Positions 24,149 through 32,240 of a stretch of 64,000 bases of DNA are shown here, piece after piece (positions within the stretch are counted from its first letter, which is position 1; the number at the start of each line of letters is the position of its first letter). Made by a program: the position numbers and the translations under genes. Origin of the DNA: an uncultured bacterium (lineage in GTDB: Bacteria; Planctomycetota; UBA1135; GCA-002686595); assembly GCA_938075305.1 (NCBI GenBank), contig CALJGV010000004.1:1-64000 (forward strand). Direction: 5' to 3'. The notes beneath the pieces are model-generated. The model was not told the origin of the DNA, did no database searches, and worked only from the letters and a program-made list of their open reading frames with translations.

Positions 24149-25757
24149 CAACCGCCACCTCCCGTCGCAGCATGGCGGTCTCCTCGCCGAGGGTCCCGCG
24201 GGCGCGATCCAGGGCCACAAGGCTCTTGGCGTACTCAGCACGGGCGGCGCTGCGGTTGGATGCTGCCTCGATGAGGGTCTGCTGGAACTGAAGCACCTCG
24301 AACGTGGTGGTGAGATCCGCTTCGAAGCGCTGCTGCTCCGCCTCGAGCTGGCGCTTGGCGAGGGTGAAGCTCTGCTCCGACGCGCGGACCGCCTGGGCTC
24401 GGTACCGCACGTCTCGCAGGGCGCCACGGATCTCCGCCAGCGCGTTGACCTCCGCCTCCTCCAGGGAGATCTGGCTCCCGCGCACCCGCTCCCTGGCCGC
24501 CCGCTCCGAATTGGACGCTGTGCGGTTCTGCAACGGCATGTTGTAGTCCAGCCGCGCGGCATACCTGGGGTAGTCGAACTCCATGGTCTCCGTCAGGGCG
24601 TCCGTGAAGTCCGGGTTGAAGGAGCCCGAGGATGCATCGAGGCGTAGATCGAGCCCGTACAGCCGCTCCGATTGAGCCCGCACGAGGCGAATCCTGGCCG
24701 TGTCCACATCGAGGCGAGAGGTCCGCAGGTCGGGGCGCTTGCCCAGGGCCACCTGGAAGGCGTCCTGCCAGACCGGCAAGGAGAGCTCGTCGGGCGAGGC
24801 CTCCGGGAGGGGCGTGGTGGCGTCCACCCGCTCGCTCCAGAGGGCGGAGGCCTCGTCCCTAACGATCAGGCGCTTCAGGTCGTCTCCGCGCTGAGACAGG
24901 TTGTTCTGGGCTTGCAGCAAGGTCTCCGTCCGGGTGGCCACTTCCGTCTGTGCCTGGAGCACATCAACCTCCGTGCCATCCCCTGCCCGCAGCCTCGCCT
25001 CCTCCCTTTGAACCTGCTCCTCACCGAGCTTGAGGGCCGCCTCCGCCACCTGGAGCTGCTGCCCGGCGGCCACCAGCTCCCAGTAGGCGACCTCCACATC
25101 ATGGATCAAGAGCTGGCGCGCCTGCCGGCGCTCTTCGAGGCGACGACGCTCGACGATCTCCGCCTCACGCTGATTCGAGGTGGCGTACTCCTCGCCCGCC
25201 CCGCGCATGAGCGGCTGCACATAGCTCACGCTCAAGTTGCTCCGATACTGCTCCGGCGCGTTGGCGAAGGAGTTGTCCGTCACGTTCAAGCCCGAGTCGA
25301 AGTGGAAGCCGAACGTCCCACCGGTGCCGAGCGGCCTCGTGAGGTCGAGGTTGAGCTGGGAGTCCTGGGTCGACACCACGTCACCACCGAACAGGGAGCT
25401 GCTGCCGACCGAGTCCGAGTCCGAGAACTGGCCGTTCATGTCGAACACCCAGTCGAAGGCCCCCCAGGTGGAGAGCGCCTCGAAGCGCGCGACCTCGGCG
25501 TCCACCTCGGCCCGTTCCAGGCCGAGGTTGTTCGAGAGACCCAGGGCGAGGGCCTCCTCGAGGGAGAGCGCGCGCACACCCTCGCCGGCGCCATCCAGCG
25601 CAGATCCGACTGAAGCCGGTGCCGCCGCGGCCTCCTCAGGGACGTCCTCCTCGGCGGTAGACGGCCCCTGAGGGGAACCTGGCGAGGACAGAACCGGGGC
25701 GGCCCCGATCAGCGCGATGGCCAGGCGGCCGAGGCATCGTTGACTTGTGCGCTTCAT
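24129..25757 (-). CDS. TolC-family outer membrane channel protein
   Basis: A 542-residue exported protein (signal peptide LGRLAIALIGAAPVLSS). It has the duplicated helical-barrel layout of outer membrane efflux proteins: LSLEEALALGLSNNLGLERA opens the first repeat and a second repeat begins near LPVWQDAFQVALGKRPDLRT. Strand-rich segments (FGFHFDSGLNVTDNSFAN, YAARLDYNMPLQNRTASN) would form the membrane barrel, and long coiled helices lie between. TolC proteins pair with an adaptor and an inner membrane pump, but none is encoded in the window. The HEAT-like gene downstream overlaps it. A -10-like TATCTT sits 8 bases before the ATG. Its presence shows a diderm envelope. Confidence 0.88.
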   Translation of the reverse strand: MKRTSQRCLGRLAIALIGAAPVLSSPGSPQGPSTAEEDVPEEAAAAPASVGSALDGAGEGVRALSLEEALALGLSNNLGLERAEVDAEVARFEALSTWGAFDWVFDMNGQFSDSDSVGSSSLFGGDVVSTQDSQLNLDLTRPLGTGGTFGFHFDSGLNVTDNSFANAPEQYRSNLSVSYVQPLMRGAGEEYATSNQREAEIVERRRLEERRQARQLLIHDVEVAYWELVAAGQQLQVAEAALKLGEEQVQREEARLRAGDGTEVDVLQAQTEVATRTETLLQAQNNLSQRGDDLKRLIVRDEASALWSERVDATTPLPEASPDELSLPVWQDAFQVALGKRPDLRTSRLDVDTARIRLVRAQSERLYGLDLRLDASSGSFNPDFTDALTETMEFDYPRYAARLDYNMPLQNRTASNSERAARERVRGSQISLEEAEVNALAEIRGALRDVRYRAQAVRASEQSFTLAKRQLEAEQQRFEADLTTTFEVLQFQQTLIEAASNRSAARAEYAKSLVALDRARGTLGEETAMLRREVAVDASAPE

Positions 25758-25765
25758 CTGCGCAG

Positions 25766-25771
25766 AAGATA
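25766..25771 (-). promoter_or_regulatory. Leaderless-type -10 element (TATCTT)
   Basis: TATCTT on the minus strand ends 8 bases before the tolC-like ATG at 25757. It separates tolC transcription from the long upstream operon, from whose last gene it is 70 bases distant. Confidence 0.45.
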
Positions 25772-25827
25772 AGCCCTGGGCGCCCGGCCGGCGCCAGGGG
25801 ACACCCCAGTTCGCGATCGACAGGTGC

Positions 25828-26877
25828 CTACAGTTCTCGAACGACCCGCCGCCAGGCCCGCACGAACCCGTCGGTCGGAGCGGCCCAGTTCGCCTCCTCC
25901 CCGATCAGGAGCAGCCAGGCAGCCGGACCTGGGACCTCGAGTTCCGGGGCGGGGCCGGGGGCCATCAGCCCGAGCGCGCGCGCCCGCGCCAGGGTTCGCG
26001 AGGCCAGGACCGCGAGGGGGCCCGGCGGCGCGCTGTCCACCGCGGCCAAGGCGAGGGTGAGGGTCTCGCCCACTTGCTCCAGGGCTTCACCCAGACCGGT
26101 CCACGTCCCGCCGCGCTGCGCCTGATCCAGCAGCCGCTCCGCGTCGAGGATGATGTCGATGGGCAGGCGGCCCCCCCCTTCAGCTGAAGGATCAGCCATT
26201 GCGAGCGAAGAGGAGTCGGGGCTCTCCAGGCCGGTGAAACCCTCCAGCGCCCTCCCTGTTCCGGTGGTCGGCCGGATCGCCTCCTGCTCCAGCGCCGCCC
26301 GAACCTGGTCGAGGAGCGCCGCGGCCCCTTCGAAGTCGGCGTCCGCCTGTAGCCACGCCTCAGCGCCATCGAGATCCCACCACCTCGAGCCGCCCACCAC
26401 ACCCAGGGGCTCCTCCACCGCGGGGACCTCGTCGTAGATGTCCTCGGCAGAGGGCTCCAGGACAAAACGAACCCCGCCCCTGGGGGGCTCCGTCAGGAGG
26501 TGCCACGCCACGATAGGGACGATGGTGACCTGAACGACCAGCGCCGCGACGGCCACCCGCAGCAACATGGAGTCCCGCAGCCGATCCCCGATGAACTCGA
26601 GGATCACGCCGAGGTCACCCCGGCGGCCCAGGTCCTCCCTCGTGGTGCGCTTCAGCACCCGCTGCGCCACCCGTCGCGCCTGCAGCTGCGACTCCAACGG
26701 TGCCTCCTGACGAAGCGCCCGAACGCACAGGTCTCGCAGCTCCTGCAGCTCCTCCTGGTCGCCCGTATCACCCGCCTCCAGGGATCCGTCGGAACCCACC
26801 CCGGGGTCGAAGACCCGATGGATCACCGACGGGTCCCCGTGCTCGCTGCCCATGTTCAGCGGATCGCCTGCGGTCAT
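25828..26877 (-). CDS. Single-pass membrane protein, putative anti-sigma factor
   Basis: A 349-residue protein. Residues 1-110 are a charged, helical cytoplasmic segment (QEELQELRDLCVRALRQE). A membrane helix follows near 122-145 (LLRVAVAALVVQVTIVPIVAW), then a long acidic/Ala-rich outer region. The gene overlaps the ECF sigma factor gene by 4 bases (ATGA), the usual arrangement for a sigma/anti-sigma pair. The zinc anti-sigma HxxxCxxC motif is absent, so the call rests on topology and position. If correct, it would be released by regulated proteolysis, and an RseP protease is encoded at 14.2 kb. Confidence 0.6.
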   Translation of the reverse strand: MTAGDPLNMGSEHGDPSVIHRVFDPGVGSDGSLEAGDTGDQEELQELRDLCVRALRQEAPLESQLQARRVAQRVLKRTTREDLGRRGDLGVILEFIGDRLRDSMLLRVAVAALVVQVTIVPIVAWHLLTEPPRGGVRFVLEPSAEDIYDEVPAVEEPLGVVGGSRWWDLDGAEAWLQADADFEGAAALLDQVRAALEQEAIRPTTGTGRALEGFTGLESPDSSSLAMADPSAEGGGRLPIDIILDAERLLDQAQRGGTWTGLGEALEQVGETLTLALAAVDSAPPGPLAVLASRTLARARALGLMAPGPAPELEVPGPAAWLLLIGEEANWAAPTDGFVRAWRRVVREL

Positions 26878-27521
26878 GCCTGCATCCCCCTGTCCGGCCG
26901 ACCGTCGCGATCACGAAGCGCGGCTTCCACCCGTTCACGCTCCTCCAGGGCTCCGCGCACGCGCGCGACCGCGCTGTGCATGCGTGACTTCACCGTCCCG
27001 AGCGGGATCTCGAGCGCCTCGGCAATCGCCGCGTAGGGCAGCTCCTCAACGACCGCCAGCTCGAACACCGCACGGTGGCCCTCCGAGAGCGATGCCACCG
27101 CCTCACGCACCACCTCGGCACTCTCGCGGCGGACCAGCCCCTCCTCGGGAGAGGCCTCGGAGCGATCCAGCCGGTGGTCCACTGCCGTCTGGGTCTCCGT
27201 CACGTCTCCCATGGGCCCCGGACCTGCGCCGCGGGTCCGGCGGAGGCGATCGATCCACACGTTGCGCGCCACGCGGAACGCGTAGCCTGCGAACTGACCG
27301 CGCACGTCATACGACGTCGCGGAGGAGGCTGTGGCGGAGCGAAACAACTTCAGGAAGGTCTCCTGGGCGAGATCCTCTGCCTCGGACCGGGTGGCGCCGA
27401 GGCGGACGAAATAGGCCAGGAAGGTGCGGGTCTCGGAACGAACGAAGTCCTCGAAGGGGGCGGGCCTCCCGGCCCTGAGGGCCGCGAGGGGGTCCTGCGT
27501 GCCGTCCCAGGAGTCCTTCAC
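26874..27521 (-). CDS. ECF-type RNA polymerase sigma factor
   Basis: A 215-residue sigma-70 family protein of the ECF group. Region 2 runs from about residue 25 to 95, with the core-binding stretch ATRSEAEDLAQETFLKLFR and the DNA-melting helix GYAFRVARNVWIDRLRR. Region 4 has the helix-turn-helix EELPYAAIAEALEIPLGTVKSRMHSAVAR near 160-190. Both domains needed for promoter recognition are intact and no extra C-terminal domain is present. It sits between tsaE and the putative anti-sigma factor, overlapping both by ATGA, so it may be co-made with the repair operon upstream. Its target promoters cannot be deduced from the window. Confidence 0.92.
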   Translation of the reverse strand: MKDSWDGTQDPLAALRAGRPAPFEDFVRSETRTFLAYFVRLGATRSEAEDLAQETFLKLFRSATASSATSYDVRGQFAGYAFRVARNVWIDRLRRTRGAGPGPMGDVTETQTAVDHRLDRSEASPEEGLVRRESAEVVREAVASLSEGHRAVFELAVVEELPYAAIAEALEIPLGTVKSRMHSAVARVRGALEERERVEAALRDRDGRPDRGMQA

Positions 27522-28090
27522 GGCCCCTCAACGTGTCCGCGCCCTGACGGTTCAGCGGGATCGTCGGATTTCGCGGGGGCGGCGGCTTCGACCACCCCCC
27601 CGGGCACGTCGAGGGTCCTCAGGAGGGCCTCGATACGCTCCAGCGCACCCTCGGGGGCACCCTCCGCGCCAGCCGTCCGCAGGTGGACCCATCGGGTGTC
27701 CGGAGAGTCATGGAGGAGCTCCACCGAGAGCCTGGGGCTCGGGAGCCAGCCCTCCACCCGACCGGCCCACTCGACCACTGAGACCCCGTCCTGCCCCAGG
27801 AACTCGTCCGCACCATCGGCGAGCAGCGCCTTCTCGCGCCCCTCCATCCAGGCGTCGAAGTGGTACAGGGGGAGCCTCCCCCCGTCGTGCTGCTGCATCA
27901 GCGTGTAGGTCGGGCTCGCGACCCCATCCTCGATCCCGAGGCCCCGCGCCAGCCCGCGGACGAACGTCGTCTTGCCTGCCCCCAGGTCGCCGTCCAGGGT
28001 CAGGACGATCCCACCCCAGAGCTGCTCCCCCAGGCGCACCCCGATCTCCTCCGTGGCCTCCGCCGAGAGGCTCTTGAATCGACGCTCCAT
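27518..28090 (-). CDS. tsaE: tRNA threonylcarbamoyladenosine biosynthesis ATPase TsaE
   Basis: TsaE is the small ATPase that works with TsaB and TsaD to make the t6A modification of tRNAs decoding ANN codons. The P-loop LDGDLGAGKTTFVRGLARGL lies near residues 33-52, followed by VASPTYTLMQ, the LYHFDAWMEG segment and VVEWAGRVEGWLP (the family WxE-type motif). At 190 residues it has a C-terminal extension of about 35 residues beyond the usual 150. I used the ATG at 28090, 16 bases after thiL; an ATG at 28129 would overlap thiL. It overlaps the sigma factor gene by ATGA. Confidence 0.9.
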   Translation of the reverse strand: MERRFKSLSAEATEEIGVRLGEQLWGGIVLTLDGDLGAGKTTFVRGLARGLGIEDGVASPTYTLMQQHDGGRLPLYHFDAWMEGREKALLADGADEFLGQDGVSVVEWAGRVEGWLPSPRLSVELLHDSPDTRWVHLRTAGAEGAPEGALERIEALLRTLDVPGGVVEAAAPAKSDDPAEPSGRGHVEGP

Positions 28091-28106
28091 GGCCCCATCC
28101 TGACCT

Positions 28107-29027
28107 TCAGGTCGACGGACCTCCACCATGGATCCAGCCACCGCTTCCTGGAGTCCACCGGGATCGAGCGTCACCGGACCGTATCCAGAGCCCGTCTCCT
28201 TCCTTCACGGCTCCGATCACACCGCCAGGGAGGCGCCGGCGGGGACCATCACCCGCGGGCGCCAGACACGCCACGAGCTCGTGGTCCTCCCCGTCGTGGA
28301 GGGCGTGGAAGAGCGCGCTCCCCGCCGCGAGGCCCGCTCCCCCCTCAGCGTCCCGATGGATCGGGACTGCATGCGCGTCCAGTTCAATGGCCACCCCCGA
28401 GGCCCGGGCCAGTCGGAAGAGGTCCAGCGCGAGGCCGTCGCTCACGTCCATCATCGCCGTGGCCCCTGCCCGGGCCAGGGCGCGGCCTTCGGCGAGGCGC
28501 GGAACGATCCGCAGGTGCCGACCGGACCTGAGGCTGCCCCCAACCGGCCCCGTGAGCCAGACCTCCTGGCCCGGCTCGGCCCGGTCCCTTCCCACGGGAC
28601 GCCCACTCCCCTCGAGGAAGCCCAGCGCCGTGACCGAGAGGCCCGCAGCTCCCGGCGCAAGGGCCATGTCCCCCGCCACGAGCTCAGCCCCGTGCTCCAC
28701 GGCGGCCCCCCGCGCCCCGAGGATGACGGCCTGGATGTTCTCCTCGGTCCACGACTCGGGCGCCCGCACGGCCAGGGTCACCGCCCTCGCCGTGGCCGCC
28801 GCCGCGGCGAGATCGGAAAGGGTACGAAGGACCGCCTTCGCCCCTGCGGATCGTCGATCCGTGTCAGGGGTGAAGTGCACCCCCTCCACGCACTGATCCA
28901 CGCAGATCACGGGCCGTTCGCCCTGAGCATGCAGAACGGCCGCGTCATGACCGCGGGAACCCGCCAGCCCGCGGGGCCACTCGAGCCCCGTGAGCCAGCG
29001 ATGCAAGGCGTCCTCACTCCAGCTCAT
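28107..29027 (-). CDS. thiL: Thiamine-monophosphate kinase
   Basis: ThiL phosphorylates thiamine monophosphate to thiamine diphosphate, the active cofactor, using ATP. It shares the PurM/AIRS fold. Visible motifs: GHDAAVLHAQ (the GDDAAV equivalent), VDQCVEGVHF (D-x-x-V-E-x-x-H-F metal site), DLAAAAATARAVTLAV, GDMALAPG (GGD equivalent), and MMDVSDGLALDLFRLARASG with the SDGL motif. At 306 residues the length is normal. It is separated from the ThiE-like gene by a small signal-peptidase-like gene, giving a short thiamine segment inside the long operon. No TPP riboswitch was seen. Confidence 0.92.
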   Translation of the reverse strand: MSWSEDALHRWLTGLEWPRGLAGSRGHDAAVLHAQGERPVICVDQCVEGVHFTPDTDRRSAGAKAVLRTLSDLAAAAATARAVTLAVRAPESWTEENIQAVILGARGAAVEHGAELVAGDMALAPGAAGLSVTALGFLEGSGRPVGRDRAEPGQEVWLTGPVGGSLRSGRHLRIVPRLAEGRALARAGATAMMDVSDGLALDLFRLARASGVAIELDAHAVPIHRDAEGGAGLAAGSALFHALHDGEDHELVACLAPAGDGPRRRLPGGVIGAVKEGDGLWIRSGDARSRWTPGSGGWIHGGGPST

Positions 29028-29035
29028 CGTTCACC

Positions 29036-29416
29036 TCAGTAGACCCACGCCAAGAGGACTCGACCGGCAACCGCGCTGACCTCAAGCCATCCCTCCGACG
29101 CCGAATCAAAGGCGTCGCAGCGGGCGCAATCGGCGCTGCACCAGAGCCGCCCGTCGTCCTCCCGCGCGACCTCGACCACCACGAGGTGCAGCGTGCCCTC
29201 AGCGGCCCGCACGAGGACGGCGTCCCCCGGGTGGACCTCACCTGGGTGCCGGTCGATCACCAGCCGGTCCCCGGCCTCGAACCTCGTCACCGGGCTGCAC
29301 CCGTCCGGCGGCAGGGTCACCAGGTCGAAGCGCAGCCCTAGATAGGCCGCGCCTGCGAGGGCCAGGAGCAGGGTCCCCCTTCGGAACCGCCTCAGCAGGC
29401 GCCGCTGGAGCGTCAT
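29036..29416 (-). CDS. Signal peptidase I (S26)-like membrane protein, probably inactive
   Basis: A 126-residue protein with one membrane helix (GTLLLALAGAAYLGL, 14-28). After it come S26-type boxes: CSPVTRFEAGDRLVID (40-55) in the place of the SMxPTLxxGDxVLV box, with Ser41 as candidate nucleophile, then PGDAVLVR, then FDSASEGWLEVSAVAGRVLL in the place of the DSRxxGxVxxxxIxGKV box. The general-base Lys box is degraded (HLVVVEVARED, no Lys). Four cysteines (40, 93, 97, 100) are unusual and CSADCARC could bind metal or form a disulphide. It is half the size of normal enzymes. It overlaps the ThiE-like gene by ATGA and precedes thiL by 8 bases. Confidence 0.55.
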   Translation of the reverse strand: MTLQRRLLRRFRRGTLLLALAGAAYLGLRFDLVTLPPDGCSPVTRFEAGDRLVIDRHPGEVHPGDAVLVRAAEGTLHLVVVEVAREDDGRLWCSADCARCDAFDSASEGWLEVSAVAGRVLLAWVY

Positions 29417-30132
29417 GGGCGAGCCTCCGCTCTGACTGGGAAGACCGGTTGTCCGGCCGCCACCAGCGCCTCGACCCGCCCGCGCACCCCGCAGTCCGGG
29501 GACGCCCCGCCTGAAACCCCGTCGGGCCCCCATACCGCGCCGATCGCAGCGGCGCCCGCCGCGCCCGTGCCGACCAGCTCGGCCAGGGCCTCCGGCCCGA
29601 TGCCGCCGAGCGCCCACACGGGGAGGGGGCAGGCCTGGCAGAAGGCCTGGAGGCCGCCGGGGCCAAGGGCCACCCCACCGGCGTGCTTGGATTTCGGGGG
29701 AAACACCGGGGCGTGGAGGACGAAGTCCGCCCCCGCCCAGCGCGCCGCGCCGTCCCCGTCGTGGGTGGACACCCCGATCGCCACCCCGTCGCCCACCAGC
29801 TCGCGAGTCGCCGCGGCCCCGAGGGAGTGGCCCGCCAGCTGGACCCCGTCCGCCTGCACCGCAGCCGCGAGATGCACCCGGTCATGGACGCCGAGCCACG
29901 CCCCCGGTGACTCCAGGTCCAAGAGCATCCGCAGCTCCCGGGCGAGGGCGAGGTAGGCGCCGTCCTCAAGGGCCGGCTCGCGCAACAACAGGCCGCCAGC
30001 ACCGCCCGCCAGCGCCTCGCGGGCGAGGGCCGGGAAGCGGGCGAGCGCCGCCGCCTCCGAGCTCCCCGCAGGTCCGCGGGAGAGGCGACCCGGAGAGAGC
30101 ACCAGGAAGCTGGGGGGCAGCCGCCGCCCCAT
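29413..30132 (-). CDS. thiE: Thiamine phosphate synthase / TenI family protein
   Basis: A 239-residue TIM-barrel protein of the ThiE/TenI family. Recognisable segments are DGVQLAGHSL, IGVSTHD, ADFVLHAPVFPPKSKHAGG (the phosphate/thiazole side) and VWALGGIGPEALAELVGTGAAGAAAIGAVW, which is the family's C-terminal GGI signature. ThiE joins HMP-diphosphate and thiazole phosphate; TenI isomerises the thiazole. The usual VHLGQxD and NxxxxxDxxD residues of ThiE are not obvious, so TenI-like or altered function is possible. Proximity to thiL favours a thiamine role. The start codon overlaps the upstream helicase partner by one base (TGATG). Confidence 0.68.
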   Translation of the reverse strand: MGRRLPPSFLVLSPGRLSRGPAGSSEAAALARFPALAREALAGGAGGLLLREPALEDGAYLALARELRMLLDLESPGAWLGVHDRVHLAAAVQADGVQLAGHSLGAAATRELVGDGVAIGVSTHDGDGAARWAGADFVLHAPVFPPKSKHAGGVALGPGGLQAFCQACPLPVWALGGIGPEALAELVGTGAAGAAAIGAVWGPDGVSGGASPDCGVRGRVEALVAAGQPVFPVRAEARP

Positions 30133-32240
30133 CAGTCCTCCAGCTCGATCAGGTAGCCGAGATCGCGGAAGAGCGTCCGATATCGCGCGAGGCTGGTCTT
30201 CACCTTGAGTTGCACGGCGTTGCCGTCCAGCTTCCCCTTGATGAACGGACGCACCCCCGCGTCCCTGGCGAAGCGGGCCAGGATCTCGGCGTCCTGGGCC
30301 CGAATCACGTGGTCCGGACCGAGGAGCAGGAGGCCTGACTTGGTCGCCCAGTCGCGGATCGACTGGAGCACGTTGCGGGGAACCGGAGTCCGCGCGTTCA
30401 TGGTCAGCACCTCACGCATCTTGTTGAGGGTCATGCCCTCCACGAGCCCGCGGTGCACGCTCTTCTCGCTGATACGAAACTGCCGCAGGGCGCCGTCCTT
30501 GGTCCGATCCGTGAAGCGGTCCAGATCATGGGTCAACACGGCGTCATCCCCTTCGGCGAACAGGACCACCTCGAAGTCGGGAGTCACAACGAGCCGCCCG
30601 ATCCCGAACGTCTCCTCCTCCGGGGTGTCGATGCCCAGGACGCGGGCCCCCGTCCGGGTGAGGCGCATGGCCACAGGGTGCCCCTTGTCGTCGTATCCGA
30701 GGTCCACCAGCCCGAGCAGGTAGAGGCGCTTTCGGACCCACCCCACCAGGTTCCAGGCGAGCCGCTGGAGGTCCTCTGAGGCCCCGGCCCCGGCTGCCCC
30801 CCGAGCCGAGATCATCTCATCGACCTCGAGGGCGTCGAGCTGGGAGAGGTAGGCGTTCCGAGCCAGGAAGGGCAGGTACATCACGTCGTACCAGACGCCA
30901 ACCTCCAGGCGCTTCATGAGGGTTGCGAGGATCCTCCGCATGGCCGGGTGGTGGACCGACTCGTGGGCCTCGTCCAGCTCGAAGGTGATGTGCTCGAAGA
31001 GCCCCGCGAGCTTGTCGTCAAGATCCTGGGACTCCCAGTCCCGCCCGGCAGCGGTGAGCTTGAACGTGCGCTCGCCGGTCACCTCGATGAGGCCCGCGGC
31101 GCGGGAGAAGCGGAAGATGAACTGGAGCACCTCGGCCCGCTCCAACTCCCGGCCGGGGTTCGGGATCAGCTCCGTGAGGATCCGCTTCTCGGTCGTCTTG
31201 AAGATCTCGCCCTTCACGGTGAAGCGCACCGCGTGGTCGATGATGTACGCGAGGAAGCGGGAGATGTTCGCCATCAGGTCCACGCCGAGCGCCGCCTCGT
31301 CATGGGGGGCGTCCGGGTCCGAGGGCACCGCCACGCGCTTGAACCAGGCCAGCGTGACCTCGTTGAAGACGATCAGCGTGTCGTCCTCGTGCTGGATGCC
31401 GTAGCGCTCCAGCTCGAGCCTCGCGGCGGTTCCGACGAGGGATTCCTCGAGGATCTTGGCCCAGCGGCGCTGGTTCCAGTGGGGCAGCTCGGTCTCCATC
31501 CGCTCGAAGAACCGTCGCGGCAGCAACCCCCCGAACTCGAGGACGGTCTTGCCGACCAGGTCCCGGAGACCCTCCGGAAGCCGCTCGACCCGCGCCACAG
31601 AGGCCGGCTCGTTGGCGTACATCTTGAACATCTCACGAAGCCGAGAGGGCGACATGGGGCGATCGACGTCCGGCCCGGCGTAGCGCTCATCCAGGTGCCC
31701 CTTCAAGGTGATCGTCACCGCGTTCGCCCGCGACTTCTCCGCGATCTCCTGGAGTAGCAGTGCGTCCGCCAACTCCCCTGGCAAGGCGAATTGCACGTCG
31801 TCCCCGTCCTCCTCCCGGAAGACCATCGCCGTGCGCTCCAGCCCGCCGAGGACGTCCACCTCGGACGCCTGCCCCAGCATGGACAGGACGGTCTTGCGGT
31901 CGACCCGGTGCCGCGGCGCGAGCAGCAGCGCCTCGAGGACGGCCTGCTGGTCCTCATCCAGGGTCTGCTTGCGCTCCACGGCTCGCTCCGGCTCGCTCAT
32001 CCAGCCCTCCAACGCGCTGCGAACCTCGGCGACCTTCGCCGGGATCTCCGCCGCGCCAGAGTCACACCAGAAGCGGAACGGCTCGGCCAGCTGGGCCTTC
32101 TTGAGCCGCTTGAGTGCCGCGGCGATCGAGAGGTCGCCGCGGGAAGCCTTGCGAGGGGCGATCTTGGAGGACGCCTTGCCGCTGCGCACGGTGCGCTTGC
32201 GGACGCCGGAGGAATTGGGTTCAGGAGCTCGCGGTGTCAC
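30132..32240 (-). CDS. Helicase-associated (Helicase_C_3) protein, XPB partner
   Basis: A 702-residue cytoplasmic protein. Residues 1-40 are Lys/Ser-rich and basic. The middle is helical with winged-helix-like units (ELERAEVLQFIFRFSRAAGLIEVTGERTFKL). Residues about 540-700 match the helicase C-terminal domain 3 family, also called XPB/Ssl2 N-terminal-like: GRLVVTPDFEVVLFAEGD, then HRGLVEGMTLNKMREVLT and SIRDWATKSGLLLLGPDHV. It has no Walker motifs itself. In actinobacteria a protein of this family is encoded next to an XPB helicase, and here it overlaps the xpb gene by 4 bases, so a complex is likely. The role may be DNA binding or control of unwinding. Confidence 0.8.
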   Translation of the reverse strand: MTPRAPEPNSSGVRKRTVRSGKASSKIAPRKASRGDLSIAAALKRLKKAQLAEPFRFWCDSGAAEIPAKVAEVRSALEGWMSEPERAVERKQTLDEDQQAVLEALLLAPRHRVDRKTVLSMLGQASEVDVLGGLERTAMVFREEDGDDVQFALPGELADALLLQEIAEKSRANAVTITLKGHLDERYAGPDVDRPMSPSRLREMFKMYANEPASVARVERLPEGLRDLVGKTVLEFGGLLPRRFFERMETELPHWNQRRWAKILEESLVGTAARLELERYGIQHEDDTLIVFNEVTLAWFKRVAVPSDPDAPHDEAALGVDLMANISRFLAYIIDHAVRFTVKGEIFKTTEKRILTELIPNPGRELERAEVLQFIFRFSRAAGLIEVTGERTFKLTAAGRDWESQDLDDKLAGLFEHITFELDEAHESVHHPAMRRILATLMKRLEVGVWYDVMYLPFLARNAYLSQLDALEVDEMISARGAAGAGASEDLQRLAWNLVGWVRKRLYLLGLVDLGYDDKGHPVAMRLTRTGARVLGIDTPEEETFGIGRLVVTPDFEVVLFAEGDDAVLTHDLDRFTDRTKDGALRQFRISEKSVHRGLVEGMTLNKMREVLTMNARTPVPRNVLQSIRDWATKSGLLLLGPDHVIRAQDAEILARFARDAGVRPFIKGKLDGNAVQLKVKTSLARYRTLFRDLGYLIELED

